Positions 1-7,772 of a stretch of 19,285 nt of DNA are shown here, in pieces (position 1 is the stretch's first letter; each line of letters starts with the position of its first letter). This stretch comes from Verrucomicrobia bacterium 12-59-8. GTDB taxonomy: Bacteria > Verrucomicrobiota > Verrucomicrobiae > Verrucomicrobiales > Verrucomicrobiaceae. A program made the position numbers and the translations under genes. The stretch lies in NCBI GenBank assembly GCA_002279765.1, contig NCCR01000160.1:1-19285 (forward strand). Reading direction: 5' to 3'. Below the pieces are notes generated by a model. It ran no database searches, was not told the DNA's origin, and saw only the letters and a list, made by a program, of their open reading frames with translations.

Positions 1-27
1 ATGATCGCTGGTGTTCTGGCTCCTTCC

Positions 28-60
28 ATAAGAGCCGCATTTTATGGCTCTGACTCTTAT
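28..60. repeat. Short inverted repeat left of the IS remnant
   Basis: ATAAGAG at 28-34 is the reverse complement of CTCTTAT at 54-60. Nested inside it, AGAGCC at 31-36 pairs with GGCTCT at 46-51. The two pairings compete for the same bases, so this may be one imperfect hairpin with a bulge. It lies about 40 bases outside the putative left end of the IS4-like element. No T-run follows, so it is not a convincing terminator, and no function can be assigned. Confidence 0.3.
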
Positions 61-99
61 CCTCCGCCCTTTTCGCATGGGGCTGGATTGGACGGATAC

Positions 100-1675
100 G
101 TTAAGCGGCGGCTTTGTAGCGATCACGGTGGGGGATTTCATGGAACTGATGGCGGGGACGGGTGAGCAACTGGTAGCTTTTTGGACGGCGTTTTATTGCC
201 CGTGGTTCTCGTCGTCCGGGTCGCAGCGGGTTCTGGAGGCTGGCGATGGCCTCCAGCAGTTCCGCCTGCCATTGAGTTAGTTTGCGTGGTTGCTCATGGA
301 GGTGTGCGGCGCGCGGCAGCCACTGCCGCAGCAGGTCCACCGCGCCTTTGAAGCTGATGCGTCCAAGCTGCTGCTGATGCTTGCTGGCACCCTCCAGGAT
401 CAGTGCGCGAATGCAGTTGTAGGCCAGCGCGTGCATGTGCAGTTCTTTCTCGATCATCTCAGGTGTCTTGGTGCGCAGGGCCTCCATGCGCATCGTGGTT
501 TTGATGTCCCGATAAAACAGCTCGATGCTCCAGCGCCGGAAGTAGAGTTCGGCGAGCTTGGCCGCAGGGTAGCGCACGGCGTCGGTGAGGGTGGTGGCCA
601 CCCACAGCCGCCGGGTGCGGAAGCCCTTCTTCTCAAGTACCACGCGTATGACTCGGACTTCGAGCTGCGCGGGCAGCTTGTTCCAGGCGCGCTTCTTCCA
701 TGGGCTGTGTTTGGGACGGTAAACGGGTTTGCTCCAGATTTGCAGCCGGTCATCTTTGCCCAGTTTCCTGCCACGGCGCATGTCCTTGCTGCGTGCCTGA
801 TGCAGACGCAGGACGCTGTCGATGCCTCGCTCCTTGAACTCGGCCATCAGGGCATAGGCGCAGAAGCCTGCGTCGCCGAGCAGGATGTCGTCTTTGACTA
901 GCAGGTGGCTCAATGCGGAGAGCAGGCTCAGGTCATGTCGGCATCAGCGGCCCAGCGAGTGCCCGAGCCAGGCTCCGGTGGAGAGGCAGAACAGGCCGAG
1001 CATCTTGGCGGTGGGAAAGCCGCAGCCTTTTTTCTGGCCGCAATGCTGGGGCCAGCGCTTCTGGTTGGCGGCGGTGTCAGGCATGCTGAAGGAGGTGCCG
1101 TCGAGCACCTTGACGCGTCTGCCGCACCACAGCCAGGCGGAGGCGGCACGGCGCTCCAGCGAGTCGCGCACCGCTTCAAAGGCGCTCTGAACAAGGCCCA
1201 GGCTCAAAGCTTTGCGCGCCTGACAGTAACCCGAGGTGCCCAGCGCAGGCTTGCTGAGTTTGGTCCCCTTGCCCTGCCGCTGCGAGAGCCGCCAGCAGCG
1301 CAGTTTGGAGACAACCTCCTGGCAGGCCATCTCCGGGTTGAGCACCTGGTAAAGGAAGGCTCAGAACACCGTCACCGGAGGGAGCAGCCGTACGCGTCTG
1401 GCCTTTGCTCCCGGAGTCTTGGAGAAGAAGGCAGCGGGCAAACACGAGGCCAGCAGCGCGGCCAGATCAGGCAGCGCAAGCTGGCGCAGTTCGTCCAGAC
1501 CGGAGGCGAGCCGGGAGGCTTCGGCGCGCTTGGCACGTCCGTGAAGAGTGCGTGGGAAATGAGGCAGGAAGCAAGTTTGAAGAGCCATGCTCCTGCAACC
1601 CAAAAACCACCGCTTCGTTGTACCCCTTATGGCAGGTTAAAGAGGACTCAAAATCCACGATGACCCGCCTTAACT
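100..1675 (-). mobile_element. Decayed IS4-family insertion sequence
   Basis: The element is defined by its transposase pseudogene (101-1588, minus). Candidate imperfect terminal repeats are GTTAAGCGGCGG at 100-111 on the left and, on the right, the reverse complement of 1664-1675, which reads AGTTAAGGCGGG. They share GTTAAG followed by a CGG-rich run, with a one-base slip. The left repeat contains the transposase stop codon, so the gene would run to the very end of the element. I could not find a matching target-site duplication, so the boundaries are approximate. The two nonsense codons indicate that it can no longer move by itself. It probably landed in an accessory stretch, next to a fic gene and an unrecognised ORF. 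Confidence 0.5.
101..1588 (-). pseudogene. IS4-family transposase with two in-frame TGA codons
   Basis: Three segments (1588-1364, 1360-947 and 943-101) lie in one reading frame and are separated only by TGA codons at 1361-1363 and 944-946. Joined, they give about 495 codons, a normal length for IS4-family DDE transposases. The first catalytic Asp is in the VLDGTSFSMPDT stretch, the second is in LLGDAGFCAY just after the second stop, and the family YREK signature (Y-x2-R-x3-E-x6-K) is intact in YFRRWSIELFYRDIK. The first stop interrupts a conserved stretch, VTVF[stop]AFLYQVL. IS4 relatives usually have Trp there, so TGG to TGA is the simplest change. The residue at the second stop is less certain. 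ATG at 1588 begins MALQTCFLPHF and is the best start. A functional product would need readthrough at both sites, so I call it a pseudogene. Confidence 0.85.
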
Positions 1676-1686
1676 GAGTGCCATTC

Positions 1687-1785
1687 ATGACTGGCATGGC
1701 AGCACTCAACAAGTGGGGCGACCGGAACACTGCGGCCTGGGATGAACCTGAGTTGCTGTCCAATTTTGTGCAGGGTGCCAAATAG
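1687..1785 (+). other. Possible short ORF or gene scrap beside the IS
   Basis: An ATG at 1687 opens a 32-codon frame ending at TAG 1783-1785 (MTGMAALNKWGDRN at its start). The composition is protein-like, and it sits immediately outside the right end of the IS. It could be the tail of a gene cut by the insertion or by later decay. There is no ribosome binding site and no family I recognise, so coding status is doubtful. Confidence 0.15.
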
Positions 1786-1815
1786 GAGAAGGTGAAATTG
1801 CCACAGAAAGCGGTG

Positions 1816-1879
1816 TTGCGGTGAAAATCCGCCTCATTCCACGCGATTTTTGCGGTGAATATTGCCTTTGCGGTGAAAA
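1816..1879 (+). promoter_or_regulatory. Threefold TTGCGGTGAA repeat, putative operator of the fic gene
   Basis: The decamer TTGCGGTGAA occurs exactly at 1816-1825, 1850-1859 and 1868-1877. The first and third copies extend to TTGCGGTGAAAA. Spacings are 34 and 18 bases. The third copy fills the spacer between the proposed -35 and -10 boxes of the fic promoter, where a bound protein would block RNA polymerase. The fic product has a DNA-binding-like C-terminal region, so autorepression is a plausible inference. Nothing in the sequence proves which protein binds. Confidence 0.5.
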
Positions 1880-1890
1880 CCTGCTACAAT
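1862..1890 (+). promoter_or_regulatory. Putative sigma-70 promoter of the fic gene
   Basis: TTGCCT at 1862-1867 (4 of 6 match to the -35 consensus) and TACAAT at 1885-1890 (5 of 6 match to the -10 consensus) are separated by exactly 17 bases. Transcription would begin near 1897, about 16 bases before the ATG at 1913. A weak AGCGGAG ribosome-binding-like stretch lies just ahead of the start. One TTGCGGTGAAAA repeat lies wholly inside the spacer. Confidence 0.55.
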
Positions 1891-1912
1891 CCCCGCAAAA
1901 GAAGCGGAGATT

Positions 1913-3058
1913 ATGGGATACATTCACGAACAGGCCGAATGGCCGAAACTTTCATGGGACGATGGGAAGCTGTCCGCAGTGCTGGCAGATGTCCGGCACC
2001 GGCAAGGGCGTTTGCTCGGCAGAATGGAAGGTTTAGGCTTCCGACTGCGCTCTGAGGCGCAGCTTTCCACCCTGACGGCAGACGTGGTGAAATCCAGCGC
2101 TATCGAGGGAGAGAAACTGGATGCCGAGGAAGTCCGCTCATCAATCGCCCGCCGCCTGGGATTGGAATACGAGGGTACAGCCGTGGCGAGCCGCGATGTG
2201 GAAGGCATTGTCGAGATGATGCTGGATGCGACTCAGAACTTCGCCAAGCCGCTTACGACTGAAAGGCTGTTCGACTGGCATGCTGCTTTGTTCCCAACAG
2301 GGCGAAGCGGGATGCACAAAATCACGGTGGGGGCATGGCGTCCGGTCGAAGCCGGCGCGATGCAAGTGGTGTCGGGGCCGATTGGCCGCGAAAAAGTTCA
2401 TTTTGAAGCGCCTTCAGCGGAAAAGCTGGATCAGGAGATGACAGCGTTCCTCGAATGGTTCGAGGCCGCTAACGGTGTCGATCCTGTGGTGAAGGCAGGA
2501 GTGGCTCATTTCTGGTTTGTGACGATCCATCCGTTTGAGGATGGCAACGGTCGTATTGGTCGTGCGATTGTGGATCTAGAATTGACGAGAGCTGACGGCA
2601 CTGCAGAACGGTTTTACAGCATGTCCTCACAGATTGAGACGGAGCGGAAGGAATACTACCTCCAGCTCGAACGCGGACAACGGAACGGACTCGATGTGAC
2701 TGTCTGGCTCGAATGGTTCCTTGGCTGTTTGGGCCGTGCGATAGCGAAAGCCGATGAAACGCTCTCGGGTGTTCTGCAGAAAGCTCGCCTCTGGGAGAAG
2801 GTGAATCAGCAGCCAGTGAATGACCGTCAACGCAAGGTCATCAACAGGCTGCTTGATGGATTTGAGGGGAAACTGACTTCATCAAAATATGCGAAGCTCG
2901 TGAAGTGTTCGGAGGATACCGCCCTACGGGACATTAGTGCTCTGGTTGGACGTGGCGTGTTGATCAAAAATGAGGCTGGCGGACGCAGCACCAGCTATAC
3001 GCTGGCTACAGAAGTGCCCAATAGCGAGCAGGTGGGATGGAGGGGATCCAGTGATTGA
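1913..3058 (+). CDS. fic: Class II Fic family protein AMP-transferase
   Basis: The 381-residue product carries the canonical Fic motif HPFEDGNGRIGR at residues 206-217, with catalytic His206. Fic enzymes of this type transfer AMP from ATP to hydroxyl side chains of target proteins. Near the N-terminus SSAIEG (61-66) fits the inhibitory-helix pattern (S/T)xxxE(G/N). This places it in class II, where the inhibitory Glu is in the same chain, so no separate antitoxin is required and none is seen. The N-terminal 100 residues resemble the DUF4172 extension often found before Fic. The C-terminal third (about 290-365, with SSKYAKLVKCSEDTALRDIS) looks like a winged helix-turn-helix. This would explain the repeated operator-like sites in the promoter. 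All key residues are intact. The start at 1913 is chosen because promoter, repeats and a weak AGCGGAG lie just ahead. Target proteins are unknown. Confidence 0.9.
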   Translation: MGYIHEQAEWPKLSWDDGKLSAVLADVRHRQGRLLGRMEGLGFRLRSEAQLSTLTADVVKSSAIEGEKLDAEEVRSSIARRLGLEYEGTAVASRDVEGIVEMMLDATQNFAKPLTTERLFDWHAALFPTGRSGMHKITVGAWRPVEAGAMQVVSGPIGREKVHFEAPSAEKLDQEMTAFLEWFEAANGVDPVVKAGVAHFWFVTIHPFEDGNGRIGRAIVDLELTRADGTAERFYSMSSQIETERKEYYLQLERGQRNGLDVTVWLEWFLGCLGRAIAKADETLSGVLQKARLWEKVNQQPVNDRQRKVINRLLDGFEGKLTSSKYAKLVKCSEDTALRDISALVGRGVLIKNEAGGRSTSYTLATEVPNSEQVGWRGSSD

Positions 3059-3274
3059 ATTTCCAGAATGAACCGGACCCGACACCTTTCTGCTTTACAT
3101 TACATTGATTGTTGGTAGTTAATAAATTGGCAACTTTGGGCACCGAAAACAATTTAATATCACGGCCACGGAGTCTGCGGACCGGTGATCTCCATTGAAT
3201 CCCACCAATGCAGGAAAGCCGGGATAGGAGTATACCGACCCAATTTTGCGGAGTAGCCAAGCTGGAGGATCTCG

Positions 3275-3949
3275 TTACCGAGACTTTAACAGGCATTCAC
3301 TCACAAAATCCATTTTGTCAGGGATGCTTGCGACTTCTTCCCAAAGCCTGTCCCTGCCCCAAGAGGCATCAAAATGTAGCCTGCCAGCATGCACTTCAGC
3401 GGCGCAGAAAGCCGCCTTTGCAAAAAGACCCTTTTGAGAACCAAATTTAGAAGTTAGCCACTTCCCAAATGGCGTTCTCGATTCGCGATTTAAAATTGCC
3501 TCATCAGGAGGAAGTTTATGTTTAGCTGCATACAGAAGCAAAAGCGGACGTTTGGAATTCTTTAATTCATTCTTAAAGTCGGAGGGCGTTGGTTTTGCTG
3601 TAAAAAACGCCACCAATAGATGCGAATGCAAAGGAGATGGAGTCCGTGGAATGCCTTTGATCGATTTATATTCAAAAGATGAATCAAAAATTCCCTTCGG
3701 TTGATCCTCGATCAAGGTGAAGAAGTGAGGTTGGACCGGCAATTGAAAGGCTTTATTTCCGATGATAGCCATTCCCTCACAAAGTAGGACGCGGATCCCA
3801 AGACAGCAAAACATCATGGAGGAAACCCATGCATGCTCCATGCAGCACCATCCCGCATCTACGACACCGTTGGGCATTTGCTCTTCACGTTCATCGGTTT
3901 GAATCAATGCCCGCAGAAATCGAATGGTCCGCCTTTCGTTCTCCTCCAT
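3275..3949 (-). CDS. Unrecognised 224-residue protein, possible Cys-His-Asp fold
   Basis: I do not recognise the family, but composition and hydrophobic patterning look like a real protein and there is no signal peptide. The N-terminal half contains GWCC (Cys35, Cys36) followed by a hydrophobic helix-like stretch, then PHFFTLIED (His75) and GIFDSSF (Asp89). This spacing resembles papain-like or transglutaminase-like folds, where Cys, His and Asp form a triad. That is inference from layout only. The C-terminal half has several charged and aromatic helices. The local DNA is more AT-rich than its neighbours, which suggests acquired material, as does the nearby IS and fic gene. It lies 65 bases downstream of the oxidoreductase gene on the same strand. 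No convincing ribosome binding site precedes the ATG at 3949. Confidence 0.6.
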   Translation of the reverse strand: MEENERRTIRFLRALIQTDEREEQMPNGVVDAGWCCMEHAWVSSMMFCCLGIRVLLCEGMAIIGNKAFQLPVQPHFFTLIEDQPKGIFDSSFEYKSIKGIPRTPSPLHSHLLVAFFTAKPTPSDFKNELKNSKRPLLLLYAAKHKLPPDEAILNRESRTPFGKWLTSKFGSQKGLFAKAAFCAAEVHAGRLHFDASWGRDRLWEEVASIPDKMDFVSECLLKSR

Positions 3950-4014
3950 GCGCGGGAACCTGTTCCATCATTTGCCATATCGCAACCGGTTAACATCTCC
4001 CCGCCAACACCGAC

Positions 4015-4860
4015 CTACCCCACCAGCTTCAGCGTCCGTTTCTCCCGGGCGCTTTGGAAGGCGGTATCGACGATCTGCTGGCCGATGCGGGAGATGTCGA
4101 GACGGAGCGGGCCGATGAGGGGTGCGCCGGTTTCGAGGTGGTGGATGACGTGCTCGACGGGATTGCGGTTCGGGGCGAGAACGGGATCGACCGGGATCTC
4201 GTAGCCTTCCGGGCGGGCGCGGGTTTGGACGCGGACGGTGGGTTCGTAGTCATAGCACGAGATCGTGCCGTCGGTGCCTTTGAGGACGAAGCCGCACTTG
4301 GGCTGGGGCTGGTGGGTCCAGGGATCGGTGAAGGTGCCCCAGCGGGTTTCGCTTTTGCTGAGGCCGAAGCTGTAGCGGATGATGGCGACGGCGTGCTCGT
4401 CCACCTCCAGCCCGGCGGGTTCGTCCCAGACGCCGGTGACTTCCAGCGGGGCCTGGCCGCCGAGGTGCCAGGTGCCGAGGGTGGTGCCGTAGCCCATGTA
4501 GTCGAGCAAGGAGCCCCCGCCCTGCGCCTTGCTGTAAAACCAGCTGGCGGCTTTTTCGGGTTTCTCCATGATGATGTGCGTGCCAAACGGGGCGATCTTG
4601 GAAACCCAGTCGCCATGATTGGAGGCGGCGGGACAGAGGATGACGATGTCGGGCTTCGTCTGCTCCATGCAGGCGCGGTAGTCGGTGAAGACCTGGTGTG
4701 GCGCGAGGCTGAAATGTCGTGTGGCGTCCACCAGACGTGCGGGCTGCTCATCGCAGATGCCGACGATCTCCGCGTTCGGGTGCTCGGAGGTCTGGCGCAG
4801 CAGGTCGCCCATGTGGAAGTGATCGAAGTTGATGCCGGCGATGCGCCATTTTTTGCTCAT
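4015..4860 (-). CDS. Gfo/Idh/MocA-like oxidoreductase lacking an internal segment
   Basis: The N-terminus (MSKKWRIAGINFDHFHMGDL) and the following alternating strands and helices form a Rossmann-type NAD(P)-binding half, ending in the family's EKP motif at residues 99-101. The C-terminal half begins at AASWFYSKAQGGGSLLDYMGYG and runs through ETRWGTFTDPWTHQPQPKCG to the SRIGQQIVDTA tail, all typical of the family. From family knowledge, about 80-100 residues normally lie between EKP and this C-terminal stretch. Here they are joined directly at EKPEKAAS (about 4549-4566). The product is 281 residues against roughly 370-390 usual. The frame is preserved, but the missing part normally links the domains and supplies substrate contacts, so activity is doubtful. 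The ATG at 4860 fits homologue starts. An upstream in-frame ATG at 4914 is less likely. It is divergent from the gene at 4988. Confidence 0.75.
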   Translation of the reverse strand: MSKKWRIAGINFDHFHMGDLLRQTSEHPNAEIVGICDEQPARLVDATRHFSLAPHQVFTDYRACMEQTKPDIVILCPAASNHGDWVSKIAPFGTHIIMEKPEKAASWFYSKAQGGGSLLDYMGYGTTLGTWHLGGQAPLEVTGVWDEPAGLEVDEHAVAIIRYSFGLSKSETRWGTFTDPWTHQPQPKCGFVLKGTDGTISCYDYEPTVRVQTRARPEGYEIPVDPVLAPNRNPVEHVIHHLETGAPLIGPLRLDISRIGQQIVDTAFQSAREKRTLKLVG

Positions 4861-4987
4861 AGGGGCTGCATCGAAGCCGAAGGGCGATGGAATGACAATC
4901 TCCGATTTAAGCATTGCCCCAGACCTCTGCAGTTTGGTATCCTGCCTGTGTACACCCTGCCCCCCAACCTCCCCCAAAAACTCCCGC

Positions 4988-5410
4988 ATGAATCCCAAGC
5001 GCACCATTGTCATCCTCATGATCGCCTTTGCCACGATCTGGACCACCGATCTGTTGATCCACCAACTCGCCATGAAGTCCGATTACCTCGCTGCGGTGGG
5101 TCTGTGGCGCACGCCGGACGGGATGAACCAGCTCATCAAATGGCTGATGGTGGGGCAGTTCATGGCGGCGGCAGGGCTCACGGTTATCTGGATCAACCGC
5201 TGCGCGCCAAACACCACGACGCTGAAATCCGCCGCACGCTTTGGTTTTTTTGTCGGCATGATCGCCACGTCCTATGTCCCGATCTTTTACGCCGTGATGC
5301 CGATCCCCGGCCTGATCTGCGTGAAATGGGTCCTCTTTGGCATCCTGCAAAGCATCGTGGTGACCTTGGTAGTCTATGTGACCACGCGCAAACTCGCCCA
5401 GGAGGGCTAG
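4988..5410 (+). CDS. Small four-helix integral membrane protein
   Basis: The 140-residue product has four likely membrane segments at about residues 5-27, 50-69, 85-104 and 110-133, with short polar loops and a basic tail (TTRKLAQEG). I do not recognise a named family. Length and topology resemble small uncharacterised bacterial membrane proteins. The frame is open upstream to 4829, but that part overlaps the divergent oxidoreductase gene. The ATG at 4988 gives a natural N-terminus (MNPKRTIVILMIAF) with a positive flank before the first helix. No Shine-Dalgarno site is visible. It ends 24 bases before the next gene, with which it probably forms an operon. Confidence 0.75.
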   Translation: MNPKRTIVILMIAFATIWTTDLLIHQLAMKSDYLAAVGLWRTPDGMNQLIKWLMVGQFMAAAGLTVIWINRCAPNTTTLKSAARFGFFVGMIATSYVPIFYAVMPIPGLICVKWVLFGILQSIVVTLVVYVTTRKLAQEG

Positions 5411-5434
5411 CGCCCACCCGGAGGGGACTCCCCG

Positions 5435-5869
5435 ATGGCCGCCAACGAAATCCGCGACACGCCCGGTCGGCTGCTGCTCGGCTGGGCGGTGCTGTTCACG
5501 TCCGTGGTACTGCTCTCCTGGCGCATCCACCTCCGCCCGGCGGACTACGAGTGGACCGAGTACCCCACGGCGCTGGGCGACACGAAGTACTACCACGCGC
5601 TGGGCAAGGACGACCGCTACGAGCCGAACCTGCGCTTTCCCGGCCAGGATGAGGGGCTGTATCGCCGAGCGGAGGAGGCTGTGGAGCTGGATGACGCGAT
5701 GATGATGAAACGGGCGCTCGATGCCACCGGCAGCCACTTCATCTACCAGCCGGAGGGCGCCGGAGAGAAGGGTCCCCTGCCCGTCTATTTGAAGAGTGGC
5801 GAGAACCGGTACGTGGAGTTTGGGGCGAGGAGGTTTTACCCGACGTATGTGCCGAAGGCGGGGCCGTGA
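5435..5869 (+). CDS. Single-pass membrane-anchored hypothetical protein
   Basis: The 144-residue product has one hydrophobic segment at about residues 13-29 (LLLGWAVLFTSVVLLSW) and then a polar, tyrosine- and charge-rich domain. This suggests a periplasmic or extracytoplasmic domain held by an N-terminal anchor. No known domain is recognised. The C-terminal domain has a run of acidic and basic residues around RAEEAVELDDAMMMKRAL, a likely amphipathic helix. An AGGGG stretch about 8-12 bases ahead of the ATG at 5435 is a reasonable ribosome binding site. With the four-helix protein just upstream (24-base gap), it likely forms a two-gene membrane unit of unknown role. Confidence 0.7.
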   Translation: MAANEIRDTPGRLLLGWAVLFTSVVLLSWRIHLRPADYEWTEYPTALGDTKYYHALGKDDRYEPNLRFPGQDEGLYRRAEEAVELDDAMMMKRALDATGSHFIYQPEGAGEKGPLPVYLKSGENRYVEFGARRFYPTYVPKAGP

Positions 5870-6171
5870 GGACGGGGATTGACACTTCGACAATCAGCAA
5901 TCCTTGTTCATCACTCGTCAATCACGCCTGCCCATGAGGCCCTGGAGCCGGAGGATTGACGATTTTCGAGTAATCGATTTTTGATTTTAGAGGTTCCAAG
6001 CCACCGGCATAAGCACGCGATGAGTGGATGTCATCCTATCGTGCGAGTCTCAACAATGGAACACAAGCCGCCACGCCTGCGCCCGGGCACAAAATTGGCT
6101 CGTGAAATGCGCTTGGCACCCCCCAAATTCTCCCTTTACTCCCCAGCCCCAAACATTCTCCCAAGACACAC
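5870..6171. other. Intergenic region upstream of purH
   Basis: About 300 bases without a supported gene. It contains recurring GATTGAC-like strings (near 5878 and 5954) and an AT-rich patch around 5961-5990, which could hold the purH promoter. I could not find a -35/-10 pair with good spacing. No hairpin terminator follows the gene ending at 5869. I see no purine riboswitch or other structured leader. Confidence 0.4.
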
Positions 6172-7710
6172 ATGCCCATCGCCCGCGCCCTGCTCTCTGT
6201 TTCCGATAAAACCGGCCTGCTCGAATTCGCCAAAGGGTTGGCGGCGCTCGGAGTGGAGCTGCTTTCCACGGGGGGGACGTCCAAGCACCTCAAGGAAGGC
6301 GGGCTGAAGGTCACAGATGTGTCAGACCACACCGGGTTTCCAGAGATGTTCGACGGCCGCGTGAAAACGCTGCACCCGAAAGTCCACGGCGGCCTGCTGC
6401 AGCGCCGTGACAATGACGAGGACAAGAAGAACGCCCAGAAGCACGACATCCCGTGCATCGACCTCGTGGTGGTCAATCTCTACCCCTTTGAAGAGACCAT
6501 CGCCAAAAAGGACGTAACGCTCGAAGAAGCGATCGAGAACATCGACATTGGCGGCCCATCCATGCTGCGCAGCGCGGCGAAAAACCACCGCTGGGTGACC
6601 GTGATCACCGATCCGGCGGATTACAGCGTCGTGCTGGAAGAGATGAAGGAGCATGCCGGAGACACCACCCTGGGCACCCGCGAGCGTCTGGCCTGCAAGG
6701 TGTTTCAGCGCACCGGAGCCTACGACTCCGCCATCGCCAGCTACCTGAACAAGGAGCAGAGCACGCAGAAGACCTTCAACCTGAGCCTGCCTCTGTATGC
6801 CGAGCTGCGCTACGGCGACAACCCGCACCAGAAGACCTCCCTTTACGGCAACTTCGGCGACTACTTCGTCAAGCTGCACGGCAAGGACCTCAGCTACACG
6901 AACGTGCTGGACATCCACGCTGCGGCAGAGATCGCCCTGGAATTCCGCCGCCCCACCGTGGCCATCCTCAAGCACACCAATCCCTGCGGCGTGGGCTGTG
7001 CGGATGAAGACCTGCGCGAAGCCTGGCAGAAAGCCTTTGAGACGGACAAGCAGGCCCCCTTTGGCGGCGTCATCGTGGTGAACCGCAGCATGACGCTGGG
7101 CCTCGCCCGCATCATCTCGGAAATCTTCACGGACGTGATCATCGCGCCTGACTTTGATGCAGACGCACGTGCGCTGCTGCAGAAGAAAAAGAACCTGCGC
7201 CTCATCCAGATGCTGCCCGGCGTGGCCGAAGCCCTCACCGAGCCGACCATCCGCTCCGCCCCTGGCGGCGTGATGGTCATGGACAGCGACTCCCGCGCCC
7301 TGGGCCTGGAAGATCTGGAATCCAAGGTCAAGACCATCCGCCCGCCAACCCGTGACGAGCTCGAAGCCATGCGCTTCGGCTGGCGCGTGGTGAAGCACGT
7401 GAAGTCCAACGCCATCGTCTTCGCCACCAGCGACCGCACATTGGCCATCGGTGCCGGCCAGATGAGCCGGGTGGATTCCTGCCGCATCGCGATTTGGAAG
7501 GCCAAGGAAGCCGGACTCTCGCTCAAAGGCTGCATCGTCGCCTCCGACGCCATGTTCCCCTTCCCCGACGGCCTCATCGCCGCCGCCGAAGCCGGTGCCA
7601 CCGCAGCGATCCAGCCCGGCGGCTCCGTGAAGGACAGCGAAGTCATTGCTGCCGCAGATGAGCACAAAATGGCGATGTGCTTCACCGGCGTGCGCCATTT
7701 CCTGCACTAG
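6172..7710 (+). CDS. purH: Bifunctional AICAR transformylase / IMP cyclohydrolase PurH
   Basis: The 512-residue product catalyses the last two steps of purine synthesis: formyl transfer from 10-formyltetrahydrofolate to AICAR, then ring closure to IMP in the cytoplasm. Residues 1-150 form the MGS-like cyclohydrolase domain (ALLSVSDKTGL, STGGTSKHL, FDGRVKTLHPKVHGG). The remainder is the transformylase domain with RYGDNPHQ (213-220), SYTNVLD (241-247) and the catalytic Lys267-His268 in ILKHTNPCG. The C-terminus GVRHFLH is the usual family ending. Length is normal and no residue of note is missing. The ATG at 6172 matches the usual N-terminus (MPIARALLSVSDKTG). No Shine-Dalgarno site is obvious. 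The gene stands alone here and is not in a pur operon. Confidence 0.98.
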   Translation: MPIARALLSVSDKTGLLEFAKGLAALGVELLSTGGTSKHLKEGGLKVTDVSDHTGFPEMFDGRVKTLHPKVHGGLLQRRDNDEDKKNAQKHDIPCIDLVVVNLYPFEETIAKKDVTLEEAIENIDIGGPSMLRSAAKNHRWVTVITDPADYSVVLEEMKEHAGDTTLGTRERLACKVFQRTGAYDSAIASYLNKEQSTQKTFNLSLPLYAELRYGDNPHQKTSLYGNFGDYFVKLHGKDLSYTNVLDIHAAAEIALEFRRPTVAILKHTNPCGVGCADEDLREAWQKAFETDKQAPFGGVIVVNRSMTLGLARIISEIFTDVIIAPDFDADARALLQKKKNLRLIQMLPGVAEALTEPTIRSAPGGVMVMDSDSRALGLEDLESKVKTIRPPTRDELEAMRFGWRVVKHVKSNAIVFATSDRTLAIGAGQMSRVDSCRIAIWKAKEAGLSLKGCIVASDAMFPFPDGLIAAAEAGATAAIQPGGSVKDSEVIAAADEHKMAMCFTGVRHFLH

Positions 7711-7746
7711 GATAGCCTCCGCTGTGAGATGCGGTGTTGCAAAACA

Positions 7747-7772
7747 GCCCACCGGGTCAAGAAAGGGTGGGC
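7747..7772 (+). terminator. GC-rich hairpin after purH, possible terminator
   Basis: GCCCACC at 7747-7753 pairs with GGTGGGC at 7766-7772, with a 12-base loop. It lies 37 bases after the purH stop. There is no T-run on the 3' side, so intrinsic termination would be weak; the hairpin may instead stabilise the mRNA end. Confidence 0.3.

Noticed and set aside
290..901. 203-residue plus-strand ORF
   Set aside because: It lies opposite the IS4 transposase, whose YREK and Asp motifs are clear; it is a codon-bias shadow.
944..946. TGA read as selenocysteine in the transposase
   Set aside because: Transposases are not selenoproteins and no SECIS-like hairpin is evident after the codon. The GPx in this window also uses ordinary Cys.
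3270..3283. TCTCG-TTAC-CGAGA hairpin at the end of the 224-residue gene
   Set aside because: A five-base stem containing the stop codon in its loop with no T-run on the transcript side; too weak to call a terminator.
4054..5652. 532-residue plus-strand ORF
   Set aside because: It spans the antisense of the oxidoreductase and an alternative frame of both membrane-protein genes. Its Gly/Ala/Asp-rich composition is typical of shadow ORFs in high-GC DNA.
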